Shown here: in pieces, positions 1 to 8,329 of the stretch
Layout of the letters: each line of letters starts with the position of its first letter
Position numbering within the stretch: the stretch's first letter is position 1
Source: Mesorhizobium sp. PAMC28654
GTDB lineage: Bacteria; Pseudomonadota; Alphaproteobacteria; Rhizobiales; Rhizobiaceae
Length of the DNA stretch: 64,000 bases
Direction: 5' to 3'
Assembly (NCBI RefSeq): GCF_020616515.1
Contig: NZ_CP085135.1
Coordinates: 3,968,001-4,032,000, forward strand
Position numbers and translations under genes: made by a program
The notes under the pieces: model-generated
The model's input: the letters and a program-made list of their open reading frames with translations, nothing else
Databases searched by the model: none
What the model was told of the DNA's origin: nothing

Positions 1-1
1 C

Positions 2-529
2 GACGAGCCGCTGTCCAACCTCGACGCGGCGCTGCGCGTCAACACGCGGCTGGAGATCGCGCAGCTGCATCGCCGGCTGAAGGCGACGATGATCTACGTC
101 ACCCACGACCAGGTCGAGGCGATGACGCTGGCCGACAAGATCGTCGTGCTCAACGCCGGCAAGATCGAACAGATCGGCGGCCCGATGGAGCTCTACAACT
201 CACCCGCCAACGAGTTCGTCGCCGGCTTCATCGGCTCACCGAAGATGAACTTCATCGATGGCGCCCGCCTTGGCGAGACGGCCAAGACGATCGGCGTTCG
301 TCCCGAGCACCTGACCGTCGATCCGAAATCCGGGACCTGGAAGGGGACCGTCGTTCACGCCGAGCATCTCGGCGCCGACACCAACCTCTATCTCGACTGC
401 GAGAAGGCCGGGCTGATCACCGTTCGCATCTTCGGCGTCTATGACGCCGAACCCGGCGCGACCCTCTATGCGACGCCGGATCCGACCAGGACATACCGCT
501 TCGGCGCCGATGGGAAAGTGCTGAAATAG
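2..529 (+). CDS. Sugar-type ABC transporter ATP-binding protein, C-terminal part
   Basis: The reading frame is open at the left edge, so only the C-terminal part (about 175 residues) is present. It starts in the Walker B/D-loop (DEPLSNLDA), followed by the switch-histidine segment [19 protein letters not shown] and then an OB-like regulatory domain with GVRPEHL. This layout is typical of the UgpC/MalK/MsmK class, which powers import of sugars, polyols or glycerol-3-phosphate through binding-protein-dependent transporters at the inner membrane. The substrate cannot be told from this end; the permease genes would lie to the left of the window. The gene ends with TAG and faces a convergent flavoprotein gene 24 bp away. 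Confidence 0.93.
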   Translation, partial: DEPLSNLDAALRVNTRLEIAQLHRRLKATMIYVTHDQVEAMTLADKIVVLNAGKIEQIGGPMELYNSPANEFVAGFIGSPKMNFIDGARLGETAKTIGVRPEHLTVDPKSGTWKGTVVHAEHLGADTNLYLDCEKAGLITVRIFGVYDAEPGATLYATPDPTRTYRFGADGKVLK

Positions 530-553
530 CACTCGAAGATGGCGCTGGCGGCG

Positions 554-1702
554 TCATCTCGCCGCTGCGATCTGCCTGGCGATGGCGCGGGCCTGGACTC
601 CGGCGCTATGGAAATAGCTGGTAAGGCTCGGCCGCATGCCGATGAACCACAGGCCGGGTTGCCCGGTTGACGCGCCGCCATTGGCTTTCGAGACGCCCTT
701 GGCGTCGAGGACGCCGAGATTGCCGACCATGGTTTCGAGACCGCTGCGGTAGCCTGTCGCCGCGATCACCACGTCCGGCTCGATGACCTTGCCGTCGTTC
801 AGCCGCACGCTTTTGCCGCTGAAGGACGCCACCGGCGCGACCACCGTGATGCGGCCGGCCTTGAGTGCCGCGACGGCGCCATCATCGACAGCGATGGCGA
901 TCTGCTCGGCGCCGAGGCGGCTGGCACCGCCCTTGGGCGCCGGCGGCAGGCCGTGGCGCGTGAGATCGCCAAAGATGAGACGCTGCGTTGCCGAGATCAT
1001 CATGTCGACAATGGATGTCGGCAATCGCGCCATGATGCCGGCGAAGCGATGGACGGCCACGCTGCCGACCCGCTTGGGCAGCAGCGACGGGCCTTGCCTT
1101 GCCGACAGCCAGATTTTCCCGGTTTCAACGCCGGAAAGATGATTGAGGACGTCGAAGCCTGAATTTCCGGCGCCCACCACCAGCACGCTCTTGCCCGCAT
1201 AGGCCTGAGCCGCGCCGAAATCGCCGGCGTGGATGAGCTGGCCCTGAAAGGATTGTATCCCGTCCCAGTCCGGTATCCACGGCAAGCGGTCACGCCCCGT
1301 GGCCACGATCACCTGGCTGGCCCGGCGCGCGCCCTCGGCGGTGTGCACAAGCCACCCGCCATCCTTGCGTTCGATGCGCTCGACCGTCGTGCCAAATTCG
1401 ACAACAAGGCCCCGCTCGGCGGCAAACCGTTCCAGATAATCAACGATGACGCCCTTGTGCGGAAATGCCGGGGTGCGGGACGGGTAGGGGAGCCCCGGCA
1501 GCATGGAAAGCGCACGGTGGGTGTTGAGGTGCAGCTGTTCGTGCCGACGCCGCCACGGCTCGGCGAGCCGAAATTCCCTTTCCAGAATGACGACAGGCAC
1601 ACCACGGCCGCGCAGCGCGTCGGCCGCCGCCAACCCGGCGGCGCCCGCGCCTATGACGATCACCGGCTCGTTTGCCGCCGGCCCGGTCGTTGTTACCGCC
1701 AT
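554..1702 (-). CDS. Flavin-containing monooxygenase-like NAD(P)/FAD oxidoreductase
   Basis: A 382-residue two-dinucleotide-fold flavoprotein. The N-terminal FAD motif is GAGAAGLAAAD (about residues 18-28), a second Rossmann motif VVGAGNSG lies near residue 175 (NADPH), and the ATG-containing motifs VIVATGRDRLP and VIAATGYRSG close each half. This is the class B flavoprotein monooxygenase/YUCCA/TrkA-like architecture: NADPH-dependent oxygenation of a small molecule, or a related reductase. The substrate is unknown. It is monocistronic, convergent with the preceding ABC gene and divergent from the DUF2156 gene. The ATG start at 1702 gives the complete FAD motif with a short leader. Confidence 0.85.
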   Translation of the reverse strand: MAVTTTGPAANEPVIVIGAGAAGLAAADALRGRGVPVVILEREFRLAEPWRRRHEQLHLNTHRALSMLPGLPYPSRTPAFPHKGVIVDYLERFAAERGLVVEFGTTVERIERKDGGWLVHTAEGARRASQVIVATGRDRLPWIPDWDGIQSFQGQLIHAGDFGAAQAYAGKSVLVVGAGNSGFDVLNHLSGVETGKIWLSARQGPSLLPKRVGSVAVHRFAGIMARLPTSIVDMMISATQRLIFGDLTRHGLPPAPKGGASRLGAEQIAIAVDDGAVAALKAGRITVVAPVASFSGKSVRLNDGKVIEPDVVIAATGYRSGLETMVGNLGVLDAKGVSKANGGASTGQPGLWFIGMRPSLTSYFHSAGVQARAIARQIAAAR

Positions 1703-1954
1703 TGCGTCGCGAATCCTTTTCGATGCATTCCCGCCAGTTGCGCCCTATATGGCACTTGCGCGATATGGTCGATAATCAGGTCGCGTCAATGCGATTGATT
1801 CGAGGTCCGTGGGCTGGCGGGTTTCGTATGAGTGCATGGCCCCGAATACGGGATCGTTCTCGGCGAAGGGTTGTGCGTAAAATCAAGTGGTGCAGCGTTC
1901 CCTGCCTGTCCGACAGGACATGCGGCGCAGCAACCGGCACGCGGAAGTTCGACC

Positions 1955-2992
1955 ATGCCCCCCTTGCGCATCTATTTTGATCGCCTGCTCGAAGGCGCGG
2001 CGCCCAAGGTGGAACGGCATGATCTGACTCATGTCGAGCGCCTGGCACTGGTTCGCCGGCATGGCGATTTCTCGCTTGCCTATTCGACCGCGGTCCAGGG
2101 CAGGCTCTCCTATTTCGGCGATGCCGACGGCTACATCGCCTTCGGCACCAAGATGAAGCATCATTTCGCGCTCGGCGATCCGGTGGTGGCTCCGGCCCAT
2201 CGGCCCGACTACATCAGGCGCTTCGTCGATACTGCCGGGAGCCCATGGTTCGTGCAGATCGGCGAGCAGACCGCGCGTGTGCTGGCCGGGCTCGGCTACA
2301 AGATCAATCGCTTGGGCGTTGACACCCGCCTCAACCTGCCCGAACATGATTTTTCCGGAAAGCGCAACGAAACCGTGCGCTATTCCGAGCGCTGGCTCTT
2401 GAAAAAGGGCTTCTCCTTTGACGAGGACAGGCGGACGGTCTTCCTCGACGAGATCGCACGGCTTTCCGGAAACTGGCGCGGCAACCGCATCGTCAAGCGA
2501 ACGGAAATGGGTTTCCTCAACCGACCGTTTTACGACCATCTCGGAACCGACATGCGCCGCTTCGTCCTGCACGACCCGGACGGCGACCTGGTCGCCCTGC
2601 TCGACTTCGATCCGCTGTGTCGCGACGGCAAGGTCATCGGCTACACCACCGCCTTCAAGCGCAAGCATCTCGATGCTTCGCCGCATGCCGAGATCGGCCT
2701 GACCAAATTCGCCGTCGATCGTTTCAGGGAGGAAGGCATCTCGGTCGTCACGCTCGGCCTGTCGCCGATGCTCGACATCGGGCCAAGCGGATTTGCCGAA
2801 AGCGACTTCTGGCGCAATGCCTTCCAGCGCGCCTATGACTCGCCATGGGTCAATCGCCGCCGGTTCAACCTGCAGGGCCAGGCGGCGTTCAAGCGCCGCT
2901 TCCATGGCGTGGAGGAGCCGGTCTACATCGCCTTCCGCGAAGGGACTTATGTCGAGATGCTCGGGCTGCTGCGGCTGGTCAAGGCGATCTAG
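1955..2992 (+). CDS. DUF2156 / MprF-C-terminal-domain-like acyltransferase
   Basis: A soluble 345-residue protein resembling the DUF2156 family, the aminoacyl-transferase domain found at the C-terminus of MprF (lysyl-phosphatidylglycerol synthase), which has a double-GNAT fold. Supporting stretches are FGTKMKHHFALGDPV near residue 65 and RRFNLQGQAAFKRRF near the C-terminus. The membrane part of MprF is absent, so the acceptor may be a lipid or another small molecule. I chose ATG 1955 because GGAAG lies about 8 bp upstream; an in-frame ATG at 1832 would add 41 residues that do not look like the family. The gene stands alone between a divergent flavoprotein gene and a convergent GFA gene. Confidence 0.75.
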   Translation: MPPLRIYFDRLLEGAAPKVERHDLTHVERLALVRRHGDFSLAYSTAVQGRLSYFGDADGYIAFGTKMKHHFALGDPVVAPAHRPDYIRRFVDTAGSPWFVQIGEQTARVLAGLGYKINRLGVDTRLNLPEHDFSGKRNETVRYSERWLLKKGFSFDEDRRTVFLDEIARLSGNWRGNRIVKRTEMGFLNRPFYDHLGTDMRRFVLHDPDGDLVALLDFDPLCRDGKVIGYTTAFKRKHLDASPHAEIGLTKFAVDRFREEGISVVTLGLSPMLDIGPSGFAESDFWRNAFQRAYDSPWVNRRRFNLQGQAAFKRRFHGVEEPVYIAFREGTYVEMLGLLRLVKAI

Positions 2993-3003
2993 CTCAGGAT
3001 CTC

Positions 3004-3408
3004 CTAAAGATAGCTCGTCACCTCGGGCACAACCCACCAATTGTCATGACGGCCGTCCATGTACTGGACCGGCAGGCGGGCCAATTCCTCAGGCGCCACA
3101 TCATCGAGGCACGCAATGTTGATGGAGACAAAGGCGCCGCCGGCTTGTTCGATATAGCCGTGGCCGTAAGGTGAGGCCCCACAGGTCCTGCAGAAGCGAT
3201 TGTGGGTACTCATGGTGTTGAACTGATAGTCGCCGACATCGGCCTCGTTGGCGACAAGCCGAAAGTCTTCCGGCGAGACGCGTGCGCCCCAATAACGCCT
3301 CTTGGCGCAGATGGAGCAATTGCAGCGCGTCGTGCCGGCAGCAAGATCAAGTTCCGCCTCGAATCGCACTTTGCCGCAATGGCAGCTTCCTTTGTGGGTC
3401 ATTCTCAT
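3004..3408 (-). CDS. GFA-family zinc-binding protein
   Basis: A protein of about 134 residues of the GFA (glutathione-dependent formaldehyde-activating enzyme-like, Mss4-fold) family. The zinc-ligand cysteines are visible in order: CHCGKV, CNCSIC and CRTCG. Members of the family bind zinc and in some cases glutathione; most are functionally uncharacterised, so formaldehyde chemistry is not assured. The ATG at 3408 is preferred because AGGGG lies about 7 bp upstream; an upstream in-frame start at 3450 would overlap the regulatory region. It is divergently transcribed from the MarR gene, with a palindromic operator between them, which suggests it is that regulator's target. Confidence 0.85.
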   Translation of the reverse strand: MRMTHKGSCHCGKVRFEAELDLAAGTTRCNCSICAKRRYWGARVSPEDFRLVANEADVGDYQFNTMSTHNRFCRTCGASPYGHGYIEQAGGAFVSINIACLDDVAPEELARLPVQYMDGRHDNWWVVPEVTSYL

Positions 3409-3459
3409 CTCAAATCCCCTTCGCGCAGCCACTTGTTCGTTGCACTGCATAGGTCAATA

Positions 3460-3475
3460 TGACAATATGTTGTCA
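3460..3475. promoter_or_regulatory. Palindromic operator in the GFA/MarR divergent promoter
   Basis: TGACAATATGTTGTCA has perfect 6-bp half sites (TGACAA/TTGTCA) with a 4-bp spacer. It lies 2 bp before the MarR start codon and about 50 bp upstream of the GFA gene. A second copy follows at 3497-3510. This is the size and symmetry expected of a MarR dimer site. Confidence 0.7.
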
Positions 3476-3477
3476 TT

Positions 3478-3966
3478 ATGATTGAGATACAAAAAAGACA
3501 ACATGTTGTCAATGGCGAAAGGCCGAGACGTACCTCGGCCGGTGACGCTTTTTCGGCCTTCGCTATTACCGCGCTGAAGCTGGCCGGCCATCTGACCGCC
3601 GCTGGCGATCAGATGGCCAAGCCTGCGGGCCAGACAAGTGCCCGGTGGCAAGTCTTGGCAGGCGCTCGCCACGAGAACATGTCGGTGGCCCAAATCGCAA
3701 AATTACTGGGTGTTGCCAGGCAGGGCGTCCAACGACTGGCCGACGTGCTTGAGGCCGAGGGCCTCGTCACCTATGCCGACAACCCAAATCACCAGCGTGC
3801 CAAACTCGTGGCCTTGACCAGCGAAGGGCGCGCGAGGCTCTCTGTCATAGAAACCAACCAGGCCGTTTGGGCCGATGCGCTGGGCGCCGAATTTGATGAA
3901 GATACGCTGAAAAAGGCAACCGAAATCATGGCGCACGTCCTCGACAGTCTGGCCACTCAGCGTTGA
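3478..3966 (+). CDS. MarR-family transcriptional regulator
   Basis: A 162-residue winged-helix protein. The recognition region reads MSVAQIAKLLGVARQGVQRL (about residues 68-87), followed by a wing containing NPNHQRAKLVALTSEG, and long helices at both ends would form the dimer interface. MarR proteins usually repress a neighbouring gene and themselves until a small ligand or oxidant is bound. The ATG at 3478 has no Shine-Dalgarno sequence in front of it; the first operator occupies that position. The next in-frame Met is residue 46, inside the conserved domain, so 3478 is the likely start. Codons 7-11 coincide with a second palindromic operator. Confidence 0.88.
   Translation: MIEIQKRQHVVNGERPRRTSAGDAFSAFAITALKLAGHLTAAGDQMAKPAGQTSARWQVLAGARHENMSVAQIAKLLGVARQGVQRLADVLEAEGLVTYADNPNHQRAKLVALTSEGRARLSVIETNQAVWADALGAEFDEDTLKKATEIMAHVLDSLATQR
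3497..3510. promoter_or_regulatory. Second palindromic operator, inside the MarR coding start
   Basis: GACAACATGTTGTC is a perfect 14-bp palindrome related to the operator at 3460-3475 (shared core GACAA..TTGTC). The two centres are 36 bp apart. It lies within the first codons of the regulator, which fits autorepression by blocking transcription. Confidence 0.65.
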
Positions 3967-4024
3967 TCGGCGCAGACCATCCATCTTCGATGAAGCTTTG
4001 CGGTCCCGATAGGGCGTAGGGCGG

Positions 4025-4786
4025 TCAGTTGCGCAGCCGATAGCCGGTCCTGAATATCCAGGCGACGATCGCGATGCAGACGAGCAGGAAGACGACGGTC
4101 ATGCCCAGGCTGACAGTGATCGAGACATCGGACTTGCCGTAGAAGCTCCAGCGGAACCCGCTGATCAGGTAGACGACCGGGTTGAAAAGCGTGACCGTGC
4201 GCCAGACGCCGGGCAGCATGTTGATCGAATAGAAGCTGCCGCCGAGGAAGGTCAGCGGCGTGATGATCAACATCGGCACCAGCTGCAGTTGCTCGAAGCT
4301 TTTCGCCCAGATGCCGATGATGAAGCCGAACAGGCTGAAGGTCACCGCCGTCAGCACCAGGAAGGCGACCATCCAGAACGGATGCTGGATGGTCAGCGGC
4401 ACGAACAGTGACGCTGTCGCCAGGATGATAAGGCCGAGGATGATCGACTTGGTCGCGGCACCCCCGACATAGGCGATGACGATTTCCAGATAGGAGACCG
4501 GCGCCGACAGCAATTCGTAGATCGAGCCGACGAACTTCGGAAAATAGATGGCGAAGGACGCGTTGGAGATCGACTGCGTCAAGAGCGACAACATGATCAA
4601 GCCCGGCACGATGAAAGCGCCGTAGCTGATGCCGTCGATCTCGGTGATGCGCGAGCCAATGGCCGAGCCGAAGACGACGAAATAGAGCGATGTCGAAATG
4701 ACCGGCGAGACAATGCTCTGCAGCACGGTACGCCAGGCCCGTGCCATCTCGACCCGGTATATCGCCCAGACGGCGCGCAGGTTCAT
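4025..4786 (-). CDS. ABC-2 type transporter permease (YadH-like)
   Basis: A 253-residue integral membrane protein of the ABC-2 family with about six hydrophobic segments and a loop of the NodJ/YadH type ([16 protein letters not shown] near residue 190). With the ATPase encoded just upstream it would form an exporter in the inner membrane; the substrate is unknown. Its ATG overlaps the stop of the ATPase gene in an ATGA arrangement (4783-4786), so the two are translationally coupled. Length matches E. coli YadH (about 256). Confidence 0.88.
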   Translation of the reverse strand: MNLRAVWAIYRVEMARAWRTVLQSIVSPVISTSLYFVVFGSAIGSRITEIDGISYGAFIVPGLIMLSLLTQSISNASFAIYFPKFVGSIYELLSAPVSYLEIVIAYVGGAATKSIILGLIILATASLFVPLTIQHPFWMVAFLVLTAVTFSLFGFIIGIWAKSFEQLQLVPMLIITPLTFLGGSFYSINMLPGVWRTVTLFNPVVYLISGFRWSFYGKSDVSITVSLGMTVVFLLVCIAIVAWIFRTGYRLRN

Positions 4787-5709
4787 GCGTCTTTCCTCAC
4801 CAGATTGACAAAGATTTCCTCAAGCGAGCTGTTCAGCGTGTCGATGTCGCGGAACTGGATGCCACCGGCCTCGAGATCGCGGATCAGCGATGCGACGCCG
4901 GGACGCTCGGCCTGGTTGTCATAGGTGTAGGTCAGCTGCCCGCCATCCGGCGACAGCTCCAGCGCGTAGCTCGACAACGCCTCTGGAATGGCCGTCAGCG
5001 GGCTGCGCAGTTCCAGCACCAGCCGCTTGCGACCGAGCTTGCGCATCAGCTCGGCCTTGTTCTCGACCAGGATGATCTCGCCGCGATTGATGACGCCGAC
5101 GCGGTCGGCCATCGCCTCGGCTTCCTCGATATAGTGCGTGGTGAGGATGATGGTGACACCGTCCTCGCGCAGCCTGCGCACCATTTCCCACATGTCCTGG
5201 CGCAGCTCGACGTCGACGCCGGCCGTCGGCTCGTCGAGGAACAGGATGCGCGGCTCGTGCGACAGCGCCTTGGCGATCATCAGCCGGCGCTTCATGCCGC
5301 CCGACAAGGTGATCGCCTTGGCGTCCTTCTTGTCCCACAGCGAAAGATCGCGCAGCACCTTCTCGACAAAACCATGGTTGGCGGGCTTGCCGAACAGGCC
5401 GCGGCTATAATTGACCGTCGCCCAGACCGTCTCGAAAGCGTCGATCGTCAGCTCCTGCGGCACCAGGCCGATCAGGCTGCGCGCCGCGCGGTAATCCCGG
5501 TTTATGTCGTGGCCGTCGACCGTGACGGTACCCGTCGAGCGGTTGACGATGCCGCAGACGATCGAGATCAGCGTCGTCTTGCCGGCGCCATTCGGCCCGA
5601 GCAAAGCGAAGATCTCGCCGCGCTGGATGTCGAGATTGACCTCCTTGAGCGCCGTGAAGCCGGTGGCGTAGGTCTTGGAGACCCCGGAAATGGACAGGAT
5701 GGAGGGCAT
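4783..5709 (-). CDS. ABC transporter ATP-binding protein (YadG-like)
   Basis: A 308-residue ATPase with Walker [10 protein letters not shown] (about residues 38-46), signature [15 protein letters not shown] (about 140), Walker [13 protein letters not shown] and switch His in TTHYIEEAE. The sequence and length match E. coli YadG closely, so it is the ATPase of an ABC-2 exporter with the YadH-like permease. The frame stays open far upstream into the antisense of cydA. I take the ATG at 5709 because the ABC fold begins there ([14 protein letters not shown]). There is no strong Shine-Dalgarno. It is divergent from cydA. Confidence 0.9.
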   Translation of the reverse strand: MPSILSISGVSKTYATGFTALKEVNLDIQRGEIFALLGPNGAGKTTLISIVCGIVNRSTGTVTVDGHDINRDYRAARSLIGLVPQELTIDAFETVWATVNYSRGLFGKPANHGFVEKVLRDLSLWDKKDAKAITLSGGMKRRLMIAKALSHEPRILFLDEPTAGVDVELRQDMWEMVRRLREDGVTIILTTHYIEEAEAMADRVGVINRGEIILVENKAELMRKLGRKRLVLELRSPLTAIPEALSSYALELSPDGGQLTYTYDNQAERPGVASLIRDLEAGGIQFRDIDTLNSSLEEIFVNLVRKDA

Positions 5710-5943
5710 GGCTGAACAGCTGCTTGAAAGAGGTCCCCTGATATAGGCCGAATGTCGTTGCGTGCAACCGGAAGTCAATGGCGCTGCTGACAGTTCTGGA
5801 CATTGAAGAGGATCGCTCGGGAATGCACCGCCTACAACCGGTAAAATTGTCCTGTGGCGTTGAGCCTCGCGGCAGGACGCCGCTTTGACCTGAACTCGCT
5901 TGAGGCCTATCTTCGCGAGTATTAGCAGCAGCCGGAGCCCGCC

Positions 5944-7305
5944 ATGGACCCGCTCATACTTTCGCGTATTCAGTTTGGCGCGAATATCTCGTTTCATATT
6001 CTGTTTCCAACGATCACCATTGCGCTCGGCTGGGTGCTGCTCTTCTTCAAGCTTCGCTACAACGCGACAGGCGATTCGGCCTGGATGCGCGCCTATTTTA
6101 CCTGGGTGAAGGTGTTCGCGCTGTCCTTCGCCATGGGCGTGGTGTCCGGTGTCACCATGAGCTTCCAGTTCGGTACCAACTGGCCGGGCTACATGGAAAA
6201 GGTCGGCAACATCGCCGGGCCGCTGCTGGCCTATGAGATCCTCACCGCCTTCTTCCTCGAGGCGGCATTCCTCGGCATCATGCTGTTCGGCTTCCGTCGC
6301 GTCTCCAACCGCGTCCACACAATGGCGACGGTGCTGGTGGCCGGCGGCACCACCCTGTCCGCCTTCTGGATCATCGCGCTTAACTCCTGGATGCAGACGC
6401 CGGCCGGCTTCGAGATGCGCGACGGCGTGGCGCACGCCGTCGACTGGTGGGCGATCGTCTTCAATCCATCGATGCCATACCGCCTCGTCCACATGCTGCT
6501 TGCCTCCGGCCTGACGGTCTCGTTCCTGATAGCTGGCCTGTCGGCGCTGCGCTATCTCCAGGGCGACCGCTCGGAATCGATGTGGAAGGCGCTGCGCACC
6601 GGCGTGTTCACCGCGGCCATCCTGATCCCGATCCAGATCTTTGCCGGCGACCAGCATGGCCTGAACACGCTGGAGCACCAGCCGCAGAAGGTCGCCGCCA
6701 TGGAGGCCAACTGGAACACCGGCCCGAATGTGCCGCTGATCCTGTTTGCCATCCCCGACGAAGCCGCCAAGGAGAACAAGTTCGAGCTCGCCATTCCCGA
6801 TGGCGCGAGCCTGATCCTGCGCCACAGCGCCAGCGGCGTCGTGCCAGGCCTGAACGACTATCCCGGCAACCATCCTCCGGTGTTTCCGGTGTTCTGGGGT
6901 TTTCGCATCATGGTCGGCACCGGGCTATTGATGCTCGCCGTCTCCTGGTCGGCCGCCTTCTTCCTCAAGCGCCGCCACGGCCTGCCGAAGCCGCTCGCCA
7001 TGCTGATGGTGCCGATGGCGCTGTCGGGCTGGCTGGCAACGCTGGCAGGCTGGTACACCACCGAGATCGGCCGCCAGCCCTGGCTGGTCACCGGTGTGCT
7101 CAAGACGGCCGACGCCGTCGGCCCGATCGCCGGCAGCCATGTCGCGCTGACGCTTGCTGTTTACCTGATCCTCTACGCGCTGCTTTTGATCGCCTATCTC
7201 GGCGTGCTGGTGCACCTGGCGCTGAAGGCGGCGAAGGACGGCGACACCTCGCCGCTACCGGGTGTTCTCAACGCGCCGATGTCACAACCGGCCGCAGGAG
7301 AGTGA
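5944..7305 (+). CDS. cydA: Cytochrome bd-type ubiquinol oxidase subunit I
   Basis: A 453-residue polytopic membrane protein of the CydA family: [17 protein letters not shown] at the N-terminus carries a heme-ligand His, and [17 protein letters not shown] lies near residue 375. It oxidises quinol and reduces O2 to water without proton pumping, using hemes b and d (or b only in cyanide-insensitive relatives). The region between helices 6 and 7 (Q-loop) looks short, as in the CIO branch, so the heme d content is uncertain. CGGAG lies upstream of ATG 5944. cydB follows after 1 bp. No CydX-like small ORF is evident after cydB. Confidence 0.93.
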   Translation: MDPLILSRIQFGANISFHILFPTITIALGWVLLFFKLRYNATGDSAWMRAYFTWVKVFALSFAMGVVSGVTMSFQFGTNWPGYMEKVGNIAGPLLAYEILTAFFLEAAFLGIMLFGFRRVSNRVHTMATVLVAGGTTLSAFWIIALNSWMQTPAGFEMRDGVAHAVDWWAIVFNPSMPYRLVHMLLASGLTVSFLIAGLSALRYLQGDRSESMWKALRTGVFTAAILIPIQIFAGDQHGLNTLEHQPQKVAAMEANWNTGPNVPLILFAIPDEAAKENKFELAIPDGASLILRHSASGVVPGLNDYPGNHPPVFPVFWGFRIMVGTGLLMLAVSWSAAFFLKRRHGLPKPLAMLMVPMALSGWLATLAGWYTTEIGRQPWLVTGVLKTADAVGPIAGSHVALTLAVYLILYALLLIAYLGVLVHLALKAAKDGDTSPLPGVLNAPMSQPAAGE

Positions 7306-7306
7306 C

Positions 7307-8311
7307 ATGAGCTACGACTGGCCAACCCTGCTCCCCCTCATCTTCGCCGGCCTGATGGGGCTCGCCATCCTGATCTACGTCATTCTCGATGGTTTCGATC
7401 TCGGCATCGGCATCCTGTTTTCGGTGGCCGAGGACGCCGAACAGGACACGATGATCGCGGCCATCGGCCCGTTCTGGGACGCCAACGAAACCTGGTTGGT
7501 GCTGGCGGTCGGCCTGCTTCTGGTCGCCTTCCCGCTGGCGCATGGCATTATCCTCACCGCGCTCTACATCCCGGTCTTCGTGCTGCTGATCGGCCTGATC
7601 CTGCGCGGCGTCGCCTTCGATTTCCGCGCCAAGGTCCCGGCCGGCAGGAAGCATCGCTGGAACCGCATCTTCTTCCTCGGCTCGATCATCGCTTCACTGG
7701 CGCAGGGCTATATGCTGGGCGTCTATGTGCTCGGCCTCGATGTCGGACTGGGCGGCATGGCTTTCGGCGCGCTGGTGGCGCTCTGCCTTTCAGCGGCCTA
7801 CGCGGCGATGGGCGCGGCCTGGGTGATCTACAAGACGGAAGGCGCGTTGCAGAAGAAGGCCGTGCTTTGGCTGCGCACGGCGCTGGTGCTGACCGCGCTC
7901 GGGATGGCCGCGGTGTCGCTGGCGACACCCTTCGCCAGCCCGCGCATCTTCGACAAATGGTTCATCTGGCCGGAGATGCTCTACCTGTCGCCGCTGCCGA
8001 TCCTGTCGGCGATATTGTTCCTGTGGCTGTGGCGGCAGACCTTCCATCTGCCGAAGCCCGACGACCGCCATTCCCTGACGCCGTTCCTGACGCTGGCCGC
8101 CATCTTCACGCTCGGCTTCGCGGGGCTCGCCTGGTCGTTCTATCCGTTCGTGGTGCCCGACAGGCTGACCATCTGGCAGGCGGCCTCGGCGCCTGAAAGC
8201 CTGGCGATCATCCTCGTCGGCACGGTGGTGGTGCTGCCGGTCATCATCTTCTATTCGTTCTATGCCTACCGCGTGTTCGGCGGCAAGGCGACCGACCTGA
8301 CTTACGATTGA
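7307..8311 (+). CDS. cydB: Cytochrome bd-type ubiquinol oxidase subunit II
   Basis: A 334-residue CydB-family membrane protein with YVILDGFDLGIGILF near the N-terminus, WDANETWLVLAVG near residue 60 and about eight or nine hydrophobic helices. It pairs with CydA to form the quinol oxidase. ATG 7307 follows AGGAGAG and starts 1 bp after the cydA stop. An in-frame start at 7262 inside cydA would add a non-homologous leader and is not used. cydCD assembly genes are not in the window. Confidence 0.93.
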   Translation: MSYDWPTLLPLIFAGLMGLAILIYVILDGFDLGIGILFSVAEDAEQDTMIAAIGPFWDANETWLVLAVGLLLVAFPLAHGIILTALYIPVFVLLIGLILRGVAFDFRAKVPAGRKHRWNRIFFLGSIIASLAQGYMLGVYVLGLDVGLGGMAFGALVALCLSAAYAAMGAAWVIYKTEGALQKKAVLWLRTALVLTALGMAAVSLATPFASPRIFDKWFIWPEMLYLSPLPILSAILFLWLWRQTFHLPKPDDRHSLTPFLTLAAIFTLGFAGLAWSFYPFVVPDRLTIWQAASAPESLAIILVGTVVVLPVIIFYSFYAYRVFGGKATDLTYD

Positions 8312-8329
8312 CCAAGGGCTGCTCCGCCT

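Noticed and set aside
4783..6873. A 696-codon open frame extending the YadG-like gene upstream
   Set aside because: The upstream half is antisense to cydA with no homology; the ABC fold starts at 5709.
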